Source: Burkholderia pyrrocinia
GTDB lineage: Bacteria > Pseudomonadota > Gammaproteobacteria > Burkholderiales > Burkholderiaceae
DNA: 64,000 nt
Reading direction: 5' to 3'
NCBI RefSeq assembly: GCF_022809715.1
Contig: NZ_CP094460.1
Location: 1,612,001-1,676,000 of the forward strand
In this document: one piece after another, positions 46,554 through 56,065 of the stretch
Layout of the letters: every line of letters starts with the position of its first letter
How positions within the stretch are numbered: the stretch's first letter is position 1
Made by a program: the position numbers and the translations under genes
The notes under the pieces: model-generated
Seen by the model: the letters and a program-made list of their open reading frames with translations, nothing else
What the model was told of the DNA's origin: nothing
Database searches by the model: none

Positions 46554-47699
46554 GTGACGGACATCAATGAAGCCGCCGCGGGCGGCACCCGCAAGCAACG
46601 GCCGGCAGTCGGCATCTCGCTGTTTGCGCGGGACGGCCAGGCGATCTGGGAAAACGGCATTCACCAGAACATCGCGTTCCTCGCGATGATGCTCAAGCGC
46701 TCGGATCGCGTCGGCCCCGTCTATTTCCTGAACGGCGGCGACGCCAACGCACTGCCGGCCGGCCTCGAACTCGATGGCCTCGACATCCCGCTCGTGAATC
46801 CCGCCGACGTCACGCACGAACTCGACGTCGTAATCGAAATGGGCGCGCAGCTGCCGGTCGAATGGCTCAGGCACATGAAGGCGCTCGGCAAGAAAATCGC
46901 CGCGTTCTTCTGCGGGCACGTGTATGCCGGCCTGTGCGAAACCCCGATCTTCGAAAAACCGTCGGGGCACATCTTCAACGGTGCACCGTTCGACGAAGTG
47001 TGGCTGCTGCCGCAATACGACAAGACCGCGGCGCCGATGCTGCAGACCATCCTGCGCGCGCCGGTGCACCTGATGCCGCATATCTGGTCGCCGTACTTCC
47101 TCGATCGCCGCGTCGCCGCGCTGGCGAGCGAAGGCGTAACGTTCGGCTATCGGCCCGGCCACCGCCCGTGGCGCCTGGCGATGCTCGAGCCGAACATCTC
47201 GGTCGTCAAGTCCTGCCACTACCCGATGCTCGCGTGCGACGAGTTCTATCGCGCGCGGCCGGACGCGGTGCAACACATGTTCGTCGTCAACGCGATGCAC
47301 ATGAAGGAGCATCCGACCTTCGTGCACTTCGCGAACAGCCTCGATCTCGTGCGCCAGCACAAGGCGACCTTCGAACCGCGCATCGACCTGCCGGGCTTCA
47401 TGGCGCACCATGCGGATGCGGTCGTGTCGCACCACTGGGAAAACGGGCAGAACTACCTGTATTACGACGTGCTGCACGGCGGCTATCCGCTGCTCCACAA
47501 CTCGACGCTGCTCGGCGACGCCGGCTATTACTACCCGGACTTCGACTCGGCCGCGGGCGGCCGCACGCTGCTCGACGCGTGGCTGCATCACGACGAACGC
47601 CTCGACGACTACCGCGCGAAAGCCAACCGGCTGCTGCAGTCGGTCTCGATCGACAACCCCGCGAACCTGGACGCGTTCGTCTCGCGTCTGGTCGCCTGA
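46554..47699 (+). CDS. DUF2827 protein, copy 1 (putative glycosyltransferase-like)
   Basis: 381 residues from GTG 46554 with GAGGAAA upstream. Carries the four motifs shared by all copies here: WENGIHQN (about 35), EPNISVVKS (about 213), VVSHHWENGQNYLYYD (about 290) and GYPLLHNS...GYYYPDFD (about 310-325). The two-lobed layout with a late Gly/His/Asn sugar-nucleotide-like segment looks like a GT-B fold, but this is inference; DUF2827 has no described function. No signal peptide, so cytoplasmic. First gene of the operon. Confidence 0.8.
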   Translation: MTDINEAAAGGTRKQRPAVGISLFARDGQAIWENGIHQNIAFLAMMLKRSDRVGPVYFLNGGDANALPAGLELDGLDIPLVNPADVTHELDVVIEMGAQLPVEWLRHMKALGKKIAAFFCGHVYAGLCETPIFEKPSGHIFNGAPFDEVWLLPQYDKTAAPMLQTILRAPVHLMPHIWSPYFLDRRVAALASEGVTFGYRPGHRPWRLAMLEPNISVVKSCHYPMLACDEFYRARPDAVQHMFVVNAMHMKEHPTFVHFANSLDLVRQHKATFEPRIDLPGFMAHHADAVVSHHWENGQNYLYYDVLHGGYPLLHNSTLLGDAGYYYPDFDSAAGGRTLLDAWLHHDERLDDYRAKANRLLQSVSIDNPANLDAFVSRLVA

Positions 47700-47713
47700 A
47701 CCGGAGCATACGC

Positions 47714-48868
47714 ATGTCGGACTCCAATGCCCGTCAAGCGCCCGGCGAGGGCAAGCGTCTCGTCGTCGGCGTATCGCTGTTCGTGCGCGGCGCCGGCCAG
47801 TCGCTGTGGGAAAACGGCATCTTCCAGAACTGCCTGCTGCTGATCCTGCTGCTGCGCCAGTCGCCGCTCGTCGCGGAAGCCGTGATGGTGAACGGCGGCG
47901 AACAGGTCGCCGATCCGCAGATGATGCTCGGCGAATGGGACGTGCCGCTGCTGTCGATGGACGAAGCGCTGCAACGCTGCGACGTGCTGATCGAAATGAG
48001 CGCGCAGTTCGGTGCGGACTACCTGCGTGCGTTCCGCGAGCGCGGCGGCAAGGTCGTCACGATGCGGGTCGGCAACGACTACGTGATCGACATCGAACGC
48101 GCGATGTTCAACAAGCCGTCGGGCTTCCTGTTCTCGGGCGCGCCGTACGACGCGGTATGGACGATTCCCGAATTCGAGCGCTCGTGCCTGCACTATTACC
48201 AGACGGGCCTGCGCGCGCCGGTCACGATCGTCCCGCACATCTGGCACCCGATGCTGTTCGACAAGGCGCGCGCGACGCTCGGCGCCGGTTTGTCGTACGG
48301 CTATCAGCCCGGCAAGCCGCGCTGGCGCGTGACGATGTTCGAACCGAACATCTGCATGGTGAAGACGAGCATCATCCCGATGCTGGTCACGGAAGAGGCA
48401 TACCGCGCCGATCCGAAATTCCTTGAATTCGTGCGCGTATGCAACACGATCCACATCAAGGAGCATGCAACCTTCGTCCACTTCGCGAAGAGCCTCGACA
48501 TCGTGAACCACGGCATCACGACGTTCGAAAGCCGCTATGCGGTGTACGAGTTCATGGCCGCGTACGGCGATGCGGTGGTGTCGCACACGTGGGAAAACGC
48601 GCAGAACTACCTGTATTACGAGCTGCTGTACGGCGACTATCCGCTGATCCACAACTCGCCGTTCCTCGGCAAGGCCGGGTATTTCTATCCGGACTTCGAC
48701 TGCCAGGCCGGTGGCCGCGCGCTGCTGCAGGCATTCGCCGAACACGACGCGAACCTGGAAGCGTACCGCGAGCAGTCGAAGCACGTGCTCGACTCGGTCA
48801 GCATCTATAACCCCGAGAACGTCGCCGCCTATACGGACGCGATCGCCACGCTCTATCGCGACGCGTGA
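47714..48868 (+). CDS. DUF2827 protein, copy 2
   Basis: 384 residues from ATG 47714, GGAG just upstream, 14 nt after copy 1. The same motifs: LWENGIFQN, EPNICMVKT, VVSHTWENAQNYLYYE and DYPLIHNS...GYFYPDFD. It is clearly a paralogue of copy 1 (long shared stretches), suggesting local duplication with specialisation, as in sequential sugar-transfer enzymes. Role as above, unproven. Confidence 0.8.
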   Translation: MSDSNARQAPGEGKRLVVGVSLFVRGAGQSLWENGIFQNCLLLILLLRQSPLVAEAVMVNGGEQVADPQMMLGEWDVPLLSMDEALQRCDVLIEMSAQFGADYLRAFRERGGKVVTMRVGNDYVIDIERAMFNKPSGFLFSGAPYDAVWTIPEFERSCLHYYQTGLRAPVTIVPHIWHPMLFDKARATLGAGLSYGYQPGKPRWRVTMFEPNICMVKTSIIPMLVTEEAYRADPKFLEFVRVCNTIHIKEHATFVHFAKSLDIVNHGITTFESRYAVYEFMAAYGDAVVSHTWENAQNYLYYELLYGDYPLIHNSPFLGKAGYFYPDFDCQAGGRALLQAFAEHDANLEAYREQSKHVLDSVSIYNPENVAAYTDAIATLYRDA

Positions 48869-48893
48869 CGCGCCGCCCTTTCCGGATCCCGAC

Positions 48894-49361
48894 ATGAATG
48901 CACGCACGCCCCTCACCCGCGCCAAATGGATGATCGGCTGCGCCGTCGCTTCGATCGCGATCGGCGCGCACGCGCAATCGGCCCGCGAATCGGCCGACTC
49001 GCTGCTCCGCGATTCGGACGCAGTGTTCAAGCAGCTCGACGCCGGCCAGTACGGTGCGGTGTGGAGCGATGCCGCCGCATTCGTGAAGGCGCGCATCAAG
49101 CAGGACCAGTTCGCGGCCGACATGCAGCAAGCCCGCCAGTCGGTCGGTGCGGTCAGCCATCGCGGCTGGGCGCAGATCACGCGCATCCGCTATACGAATG
49201 CATCGACGACGCCCGACGGGCTCTACGCGAACGTCGACTATGCAACCACGCTGACGAACGGCGCGACCGTGTTCGAGAAGCTGAGCTTTCGCCTCGACGA
49301 CGACGGCCGCTGGCATCTGACGGGCTACGTGCCGCGCCAGTCGCAAGGCGCCGTGCAGTAA
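48894..49361 (+). CDS. secreted DUF4019 protein
   Basis: 155 residues: signal peptide about 1-28 (ending GAHAQ), then the DUF4019 domain with QYGAVWSDAAAFVKARIKQDQFAADM and a C-terminal GRWHLTGYVPR strand, a fold related to NTF2-like proteins. It is the only exported protein in the DUF2827 operon and so may act on the secreted adhesin or at the envelope. Function unknown. Confidence 0.82.
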   Translation: MNARTPLTRAKWMIGCAVASIAIGAHAQSARESADSLLRDSDAVFKQLDAGQYGAVWSDAAAFVKARIKQDQFAADMQQARQSVGAVSHRGWAQITRIRYTNASTTPDGLYANVDYATTLTNGATVFEKLSFRLDDDGRWHLTGYVPRQSQGAVQ

Positions 49362-49391
49362 GCCGCGCCCCGCCCGCCTCACGGAGCTGCC

Positions 49392-50528
49392 ATGAAACTC
49401 AATGTCGCGATAACGATGAACGTGCAGCGCGACGCGACGCAGTCGATCTGGTACAACGGCGCGAACCAGCATTGCGTGTACCTGTACATGCTGCTGAAGC
49501 AGTCGCCGCTGATCGACGAGGTCTGGCTCGCGCACGACGACGGCATCACCGACTATCCGCAGGCGCTGATGATGGACGCGTTTGGCGCCGCGCTGCGGCC
49601 GCTGTCGTCGATCGTCCACCAGACCGACCTGCTGATCGAGATGAACGCGTTCATCGACCCGTCGCACACGGACGTCGTGCGCCGGCGCGGCGGCAAGTGC
49701 GTGTCGTACCGCTTCGGCAACGACTACGTGATCGCGGTCGAGACGATCAACTTCGAGAAGAACGACTGGCGGCCGAACCCGCACCGCGTGCAGTTCGACG
49801 AGATCTGGACCAACCCGCAGCACATGCATACGTGCGCGGCGTATTTCCAGGCCGTGTATCGCGCGCCGGTGATCGAACTGCCGCACATCTGGTCGCCGTA
49901 TTTCATCGAGCGCAGCCTCGACGCGGATCCCGAACTGAAGGCCCGCTTCGGCTACCGGAACCACGGCCCGGCAAAGCGCATCGCGTTCTTCGAACCGAAC
50001 CTGAATGTCGTGAAGAGTTCGATCGTGCCGATGCTCGCCGCGAACGCGTGCTACGTCGAGCATCCGGAACTCGTCGAGCACGTGTACATGACCAACACGT
50101 TCGACAAGAAGGAGAACGTCGCCTTCAAGCATCTCGCGCTCGGGCTCGAGATGGTGCGCGACGGCAAGGCGACGGCCGACGTGCGCGCGCCGTTCGTCGC
50201 GTGGGCCGCGCATCACACCGACATCGTCGTGTCGCATCACTGGGAAAACGGCCTCAACTACCTGCTGTACGACGCGCTGTACGGCAACTACCCGCTCGTG
50301 CACAACTCGCCGTTCCTGCGCGACGTCGGCTACTACTATCCGGACTTCGAGATCTTCGATGCGGCGCGCGCGATCGCGACCGCCGCGCAAACGCACGACG
50401 CGCGGCTCGACGACTATGCGGCGGCCGCCCGCCGCTGCCTGCACCAGGTCGACACGCTCGCCGAACACAACGTCCGCGCGTATTCCGCGCAGATCCAGCA
50501 GCTGTTCGCCGGCCGCGCACTCGGCTGA
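49392..50528 (+). CDS. DUF2827 protein, copy 3
   Basis: 378 residues. Motifs IWYNGANQH, EPNLNVVKS, VVSHHWENGLNYLLYD and NYPLVHNS...GYYYPDFE show the same family, less close to copies 1 and 2 than they are to each other. A GGAG-like site precedes the ATG. Between the DUF4019 gene and the FkbM fusion, in one run of same-strand genes. Confidence 0.8.
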   Translation: MKLNVAITMNVQRDATQSIWYNGANQHCVYLYMLLKQSPLIDEVWLAHDDGITDYPQALMMDAFGAALRPLSSIVHQTDLLIEMNAFIDPSHTDVVRRRGGKCVSYRFGNDYVIAVETINFEKNDWRPNPHRVQFDEIWTNPQHMHTCAAYFQAVYRAPVIELPHIWSPYFIERSLDADPELKARFGYRNHGPAKRIAFFEPNLNVVKSSIVPMLAANACYVEHPELVEHVYMTNTFDKKENVAFKHLALGLEMVRDGKATADVRAPFVAWAAHHTDIVVSHHWENGLNYLLYDALYGNYPLVHNSPFLRDVGYYYPDFEIFDAARAIATAAQTHDARLDDYAAAARRCLHQVDTLAEHNVRAYSAQIQQLFAGRALG

Positions 50529-50551
50529 CCTCCTTCGCACACGTCCCGCCC

Positions 50552-52525
50552 ATGAATCAGACCGTCCGCAATTTCGTCGTGATCGATTCGATCCACGGCC
50601 CGTTCGTCATCAACCGGCACTGCGCGCTGCAGGCCGAGGCGCTGATCAAGACCGGCCGGCCGCATATCCAGGCCGAGCTCGACACGATCCTGCAGGTGAT
50701 CGACCAGTTGCCGGACGGCGCGATCGCGGTGGACGGCGGCGCGAACGCAGGGCTCGTGTGCGTGCCGATCGCGCACCGGCTGCGCGCGCGCAGCGGCCGT
50801 GTGTACGCGTTCGAGCCGCAGCGCACGCTGTTCCATGCGCTCGGCGGCACCATCGCGCTCAACGAGCTCGACAACCTCCATCTGCTGAACATGGGGCTCG
50901 CCAGCGCCAACGGCACGATGAAGGTGCCCGACATCGACTATGGGCAGGATGCCGATTTCGGTTCGGTATCGCTCGTCGACGGCCAAGCGGCGGGCGGCAC
51001 GCCGACGCCGGTCGTCAGGCTCGATTCGCTCGGCCTGCCGCGGCTGGATTTCCTGAAGCTCGACATCGAAGGGATGGAGATTGACGCGCTGCGCGGCGCG
51101 CGCCGATTGATCGAGACGCATCTGCCGTGGTGCTGGATCGAATACTGGAAAGTCGGCGAAGCGCCGATCATCGATACGTTCGCCGGCCTCGACTACACGT
51201 TCTACCGGATCGACGGGCTGAACATGCTCTGCGTGCCGAACCCGCGCTGGGACCGGCAGCGGCTGTTCATCTCGGGCGAGCCGCTCGCCACCGCATCGAC
51301 GGCCGAAAGCAACGCGAATCATGCGACCGCCGGCACAGTGGACGCCGACGCGCCCGAAACGAACTGGAATCGCGCGCTCGACCACGAATCGCGCTGCGAG
51401 TGGGGTCATGCGATCGACCGCTGGCAACGCGCGCGCGGCCGCGGGCTCGACGACGATGCGATCGCGCTGCAGCTCGCGTCGTGCTACGGCTTCGCCGGCG
51501 CGCCCGACGCCGGGCTCGCGACGCTCGACCGCTTCGGCGATCCGGCCGCGCTGCCCGACGCAACGCGCGGACGCATCGAACTGGCGCGCTCGGCGCTGCT
51601 GCTGCGCGCCGGCCGGCGCGACGAGGCCGCCCGCGCCACCGTCGCCAGCGAAAACGTGCTGACGGCCGCGCAGTTCGGACTGCCGACCGAGCGGATCTAC
51701 CAGGGCCAGCCGCTGCACGGCAAGCGGCTGCTCGTGGTCAGCTACGGCGGCGCCGGCGACCAGCTCCAGTACGCACGCTACCTGCACGCGCTGGACGCGC
51801 TCGGCTGCGCGGGCGTGACCGTCGTCGTCCCCGATGCGCTGACGGGCCTGCTGCGCCATACGTTCCCGCGCATCGAATTCATCGGCGTGCACGGCGCATG
51901 GGCCGATACGTCGCAGATCGCACACGACTACTGGTGTTCGTTCCTGATGCTCGCCGCCCTGTTCGGCTACGCGCCGGCGCCGGAAGGCGCACCGGCCGCC
52001 TACCTGTCGTGCCCGCCCGCGCACGCGGCCGCATGGCGCGAGCGCGTGTCGCGCGATGGCCACGCGCCCGGCACGCGCCGCATCGGGCTCAACTGGCGCG
52101 GCCGCGACGAAAGCGACGCGCGCTTCCATCGCGCGGCGAGCCTGCGTGATTTCGCACCGCTTGCACGGATGCAGGGCTACGCCGCGTACTGCATCAACCG
52201 CGACCTGTCCGCGCAGTCCGAGCAATCGGACCTGCCGGTCACGTTCCCGCATCACGCGATCGGCGATTTCAGCGATCTCGCGGCGCTGATGCTCGCGATG
52301 GATGTCGTCGTGACCACCTGCACCGCGCACATCCACCTCGCCGGCGCGCTCGGTGTGCCGGCCGTGCTGCTGCTCAGCCCGAAAGCCGATGCGCGCTGGG
52401 AGACCGGCTCGCGCACCGCGCTCTACCCGGGCATCCGGATCGTGCGCGCGACGCACGTCGGGCAATGGGACGACGCGATCGACCGCGCGATGGCGCTGGT
52501 GCTCGGCGGTTTCGGGAGGGATTGA
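50552..52525 (+). CDS. FkbM methyltransferase fused to a GT-B-type glycosyltransferase domain
   Basis: 657 residues. N-terminal FkbM-type SAM methyltransferase (about 1-235) with AVDGGANAG at 59-67 and an acidic second motif YAFEPQ. A helical, repeat-like linker follows (about 255-370). The C-terminal GT-B domain (about 388-657) begins RLLVVSYGGAGDQLQYARYL and ends in a heptosyltransferase/GT9-like donor lobe, with IGLNWRGRDESD and DVVVTTCTAHIHLAGALGVPAVLLLS. One chain thus joins sugar transfer and methylation, fitting capped glycan or glycoprotein synthesis. Last gene of the operon. Confidence 0.85.
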   Translation: MNQTVRNFVVIDSIHGPFVINRHCALQAEALIKTGRPHIQAELDTILQVIDQLPDGAIAVDGGANAGLVCVPIAHRLRARSGRVYAFEPQRTLFHALGGTIALNELDNLHLLNMGLASANGTMKVPDIDYGQDADFGSVSLVDGQAAGGTPTPVVRLDSLGLPRLDFLKLDIEGMEIDALRGARRLIETHLPWCWIEYWKVGEAPIIDTFAGLDYTFYRIDGLNMLCVPNPRWDRQRLFISGEPLATASTAESNANHATAGTVDADAPETNWNRALDHESRCEWGHAIDRWQRARGRGLDDDAIALQLASCYGFAGAPDAGLATLDRFGDPAALPDATRGRIELARSALLLRAGRRDEAARATVASENVLTAAQFGLPTERIYQGQPLHGKRLLVVSYGGAGDQLQYARYLHALDALGCAGVTVVVPDALTGLLRHTFPRIEFIGVHGAWADTSQIAHDYWCSFLMLAALFGYAPAPEGAPAAYLSCPPAHAAAWRERVSRDGHAPGTRRIGLNWRGRDESDARFHRAASLRDFAPLARMQGYAAYCINRDLSAQSEQSDLPVTFPHHAIGDFSDLAALMLAMDVVVTTCTAHIHLAGALGVPAVLLLSPKADARWETGSRTALYPGIRIVRATHVGQWDDAIDRAMALVLGGFGRD

Positions 52526-52691
52526 TCGATTTGCCGCGCGTCCGGGCGGTCGGGCCGCTACGCCCGCGCGATGTCGAAACCGCGTGCCGGCCCGCACGCG
52601 CACCGGATGCGCCAGAGCCTGCTCACGCCAATGACCGCACCTTCTGGTGGCACGCCTCACGAATGATTTTGTCGAAACAGGGGATCGCGCC

Positions 52692-53108
52692 CTACACCAG
52701 CACCCGAGCGCCGCTTTGCGCGGCGAATGCGCGGCCATGCCGCCGCCCCGTGCGTGCGAGCATGGCGAAGCAACGGGCCGCCAGCCGGCTTGCGCCGCCG
52801 GATTGCTTCATGAGGCTGTCGGACACGCCGCGCGCGATCGCCGAATCGTCGCCGCACGCGCCCGCGATGACGCCCGCGTAATAGTGCTGCGCCGCCAGCT
52901 CGCGGCTGTTGGCGTTGAGCGGCGTCATCCGCTGAATACGGTGCGCGACGGCCTTCAGGCCGTCGAGATACGGCGTGACGTCGATCGGCACATCGGTCGA
53001 TTCGGCGCCCAGTTGCCACAGCATGTCGGCCAGCTCGGCGAGCGCGACCAGGTCGCGCGCATCGGTCGCCTGCGTGCTCGTTCCACCTCCAGTCTTCGTC
53101 TCCGCCAT
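52692..53108 (-). CDS. hypothetical protein downstream of the EAL gene
   Basis: 138 residues from ATG 53108 (AGGGG upstream). Mostly helical, with a charged N-terminus and VAHRIQRMTPLNANSRELAAQHYYAGVIAGACGDD in the middle. I recognise no family. It follows the EAL-domain gene by 92 nt on the same strand, so it may be its partner. Confidence 0.55.
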   Translation of the reverse strand: MAETKTGGGTSTQATDARDLVALAELADMLWQLGAESTDVPIDVTPYLDGLKAVAHRIQRMTPLNANSRELAAQHYYAGVIAGACGDDSAIARGVSDSLMKQSGGASRLAARCFAMLARTGRRHGRAFAAQSGARVLV

Positions 53109-53200
53109 GCCCACGCCCCTTTGCGATTCATCCCGGCCACGCGCCGGCCCCGCCCGACTCCGGCGCGCATCACGCACGCCGCCCGCCTGTTCCCGCGCCG

Positions 53201-54076
53201 TCACGCGGCGGCCGGCGGCCGCCATGTAAAACGGATGCCCTGCGCCCATGCGACGCCGGCATCCACGATGATCTGCCGGTCGATCTCGTTCTCCACGCCT
53301 TCGACGACGACGTGCCGCGCGCCTTCATGCGCGAACGCGATCAGCCTGCGGAACTGGTAGCGTCCGATCGCATTGCGCTTGATCATCGACAGGACCGACC
53401 GGTCGAGCTTCACGATGTCGGGATTGCCGACCACCAGATTGTTCAACGCGCTGAAGCCGACGCCGAAATCGTCGATCGCGATCCGGCATCCGGCTTGCCG
53501 GAAGCGGTTCACGAACGACCGGCCCGCGACGGGATTCAGCGGCCCCGTCTCCGTGATCTCGACCACCAGACGCGCCGCGACCGACGGTTCGCGCTCGAGC
53601 CGCCTGAAAATCGCCAGCCACGCATCGTCGACGACCGCGCTCGCCGCCGCGACGTTGCACCCGTAGACGGCGCCCGGATCGGCGCGCAGCCCGTCGATCG
53701 TCCGGCTCACCACGAGCCGGTCGAACCAGCGCATCAGCCCGAGCGCCTCGAGGCGCGGCAGGAACGCGACCGGCGGCAGCACGTCGCGCTCGCCCCAACG
53801 CAACCGCGCCAGGCATTCCTGATACAGCACGCCGCCCGACAGGTCGGATCGGCACACCGGCTCGTGCGCGAACCCGAGCCGGCTTTCCACGAAACTGCGT
53901 ACCGACGCGAGGTCGGGATGATCGTCAGGGGCGCCGAACACGAGATCGATTTCGTCACGATTCGCTTCCCGATTCGCCTCCAGGCGAGCTTCGACCGCAT
54001 TCATCCGGCGCTCCGGCAAATGGCGAGCCGCCGAAGACGGCTCGACCTCAACAAACATGCGGAGCGAACCGACCAT
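53201..54076 (-). CDS. EAL-domain protein (cyclic-di-GMP phosphodiesterase-like)
   Basis: 291 residues from ATG 54076 (GGAG seven nt upstream). The signature EAL is replaced by ECL in YQECLARLRW (about residue 86). Asn in CNVAAAS, Glu in VEITETG, the DDFGVGFSAL motif, Lys in VKLDRS and Glu in VEGVEN are retained. It could be an active c-di-GMP phosphodiesterase with an altered motif or a c-di-GMP-binding sensor. No N-terminal sensory domain is recognisable. Its place between the adhesin-modification genes suggests it tunes surface adhesion. Confidence 0.8.
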   Translation of the reverse strand: MVGSLRMFVEVEPSSAARHLPERRMNAVEARLEANREANRDEIDLVFGAPDDHPDLASVRSFVESRLGFAHEPVCRSDLSGGVLYQECLARLRWGERDVLPPVAFLPRLEALGLMRWFDRLVVSRTIDGLRADPGAVYGCNVAAASAVVDDAWLAIFRRLEREPSVAARLVVEITETGPLNPVAGRSFVNRFRQAGCRIAIDDFGVGFSALNNLVVGNPDIVKLDRSVLSMIKRNAIGRYQFRRLIAFAHEGARHVVVEGVENEIDRQIIVDAGVAWAQGIRFTWRPPAAA

Positions 54077-54789
54077 GACGCGCTCCGCCGCCTACCCGGC
54101 CCATCCTGTTATGTCGATCTTTTCCGGGAGCGTACTTATCGCTTCGGCGCGCCGTCAAATTCGATATTTTCAACGATATTCAATTACTGGGAATACACCA
54201 TGTACGCACGACACCGACAGTGCGACAGGTTACACAACGCGAATGACGGAAACACAATCCGGAAATCGCTCATCTTTTTTGCTCAAACAACTTTATCCGA
54301 ATCGATTTTCCGCGATATGCCAGCTTCTAAAAGCGAAAATCCTTCAATTGATCAGATAAATACCGACCCGTGATGCACCGCCCGCATTCGATGCCAAGCC
54401 ACGCCGCCGTGTCCGGCTGCCCGGACCATCACTCGCTGAAAACCTGCCACCGCGAGTCATTCGATCATCGCAGCATTCAATTTCCCGCTTCAAACGAAAT
54501 TATTGAATTTCAAAACGGAATCGAACCGCCTTGAATCGATAATATCAAGTTTAATTATATGATGATTGCCGATCGAAACAAATTTAACAATCTTTCCGAC
54601 TTGTTAACCTATAAACTTGTTTTCGACGGACTTCCCTCGGAGCCGTCAAATTCGTGCCTTCAAAAAACCGTCGACCCGAACGGGTTCGACGGTTTCTTTT
54701 TTAACGGCATCAATTCATCAGACATTAGGGTGGGACAACCCCGATGGCGGCCTGCGGCGCAACGGGCAAGCGCCTCGAAAAATCGGGCG
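54077..54789. other. 713-nt AT-rich intergenic region
   Basis: Lies between divergently/convergently oriented neighbours and becomes AT-rich from about 54140 to 54660. No convincing gene was seen; the short frames present lack ribosome sites. It ends with a bidirectional terminator (separate entry). The composition matches the AT-rich stretch in front of the adhesin. Confidence 0.55.
54662..54702. terminator. bidirectional intrinsic terminator
   Basis: Arms AACCGTCGACCC and GGGTTCGACGGTT pair with one bulged T, loop GAAC. The plus strand continues TTTCTTTTTT and the minus strand reads U6 from the A-run at 54662-54667. It lies 88 nt after the stop of the fourth DUF2827 gene and is oriented to end its transcript. 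Confidence 0.85.
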
Positions 54790-55932
54790 TTATGCGGCCG
54801 TCGCACCGATCAGGTTCGCGAGCAGCGCATCGTATTCGGCGACGAGCGCGGGATTCGCCGACGTATAGCGGCTGAGGATGTCGCGCTGGCGCCGCGTGTA
54901 CGCTTCCCAGTCGTCGTCATGCGTATGCAGCGCGCGCAGCAGCGCATCGGCGCCCTGCTGCACGTCGTTGTCCGGATAGTAGTAGCCGAGATCGGGCGCG
55001 AGGCTCGCGTTGTGCACGAGCGGATAGCCCTGCCAGCACACGTCGAAATAGAAATAGTTGAGCGGGTTCGACCATTGATGCGACACGACGATATCGGTCA
55101 GGTCGGCCAGGAACAGCGGCGTATCGAAGCGCCCGACGAAGCTCGCCTTGCCCGCGCGCACGATGTCCAGGTAGTTCATCAGCATCACGAACTCGGGGCT
55201 GTCGTGCGCGAGGCGATCGGCGTTCGTCACGTGCGTGAAGCAGATCGCATCGGGGTCGCGGCGATACGCCTCGTCGATGATCAGCATCGGATACACGCAG
55301 AACTTCACGACGTTGTGGTTCGGCTCCATTACCGTCAGCCGCTTGCCTGGCTCGCTGCGCGGCCGGTATTCGCCGTGCTCCGGCAGCGATTGCGCGCGCG
55401 CACTCAGGAACATCGGATCCCACACGAACGGCACGACGCGCCCCGGGCAGCGGCGCAGCGACTGCAGGAACGGCAGCGACGACGGCGCGATCTGCGGAAT
55501 CGCCCACACCTCGTCGTAGCCGCGGTTGATGAACAGCGTATCCCACAGCCGGCGGCCGAACAGCATCGACTCCATCGCGTTGATGTACTCGACGCCGCAG
55601 CAATAGCTGACGAGCTTCGCGCCGCGCGCTTTCAGGTAGGCCGTCTGCTCGGCGTCGATCTGCCCGCCGAGCTCGATCACCACGTCGAGCGAATCCTTCA
55701 TGTCGGCGAACGCGCGCGTGTCGTACACGGCGCGATCCCACGGCAGCGCGTCGGTGAGCGGCACGTCGGTCGTGTTGACCAGCGTCACGCGGTAGCCGTG
55801 CGGCGACGCCATCAGCAGCTTCGCGAGAAACAGCGCGTTCTGCTTGATGCCGTTGATCCACAGGCTTTCGTCGGGGGCACGCAATCCGATCGTGATACCG
55901 ATGCGCAGGCCGTTCAGGACAGGAGACGTCAT
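54790..55932 (-). CDS. DUF2827 protein, copy 4 (divergent, opposite strand)
   Basis: 380 residues from ATG 55932 (the frame stays open to 56025 but the added part is not protein-like). The family motifs persist with changes: LWINGIKQN, EPNHNVVKF, VVSHQWSNPLNYFYFD and GYPLVHNA...GYYYPDND. It is the most divergent copy, transcribed opposite to the operon and followed by a strong terminator. It may have a separate acceptor or a distinct regulation. Confidence 0.78.
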   Translation of the reverse strand: MTSPVLNGLRIGITIGLRAPDESLWINGIKQNALFLAKLLMASPHGYRVTLVNTTDVPLTDALPWDRAVYDTRAFADMKDSLDVVIELGGQIDAEQTAYLKARGAKLVSYCCGVEYINAMESMLFGRRLWDTLFINRGYDEVWAIPQIAPSSLPFLQSLRRCPGRVVPFVWDPMFLSARAQSLPEHGEYRPRSEPGKRLTVMEPNHNVVKFCVYPMLIIDEAYRRDPDAICFTHVTNADRLAHDSPEFVMLMNYLDIVRAGKASFVGRFDTPLFLADLTDIVVSHQWSNPLNYFYFDVCWQGYPLVHNASLAPDLGYYYPDNDVQQGADALLRALHTHDDDWEAYTRRQRDILSRYTSANPALVAEYDALLANLIGATAA

Positions 55933-56065
55933 CGTCGGCGGGATGGGAGGTTGGATGGGAATGGAATGAACGCAGTGTAGCGCGCGAAGCGCCGCCCGCG
56001 TCAAGCTGCGGCGGCGATCCGGCATTCTAGCGAACCACTGGCGGGCACACTGTCATGGATGGTTA

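Noticed and set aside
54057..54359. 100-codon plus frame at the start of the AT-rich gap
   Set aside because: Overlaps the start of the EAL gene antisense and has no protein-like pattern.
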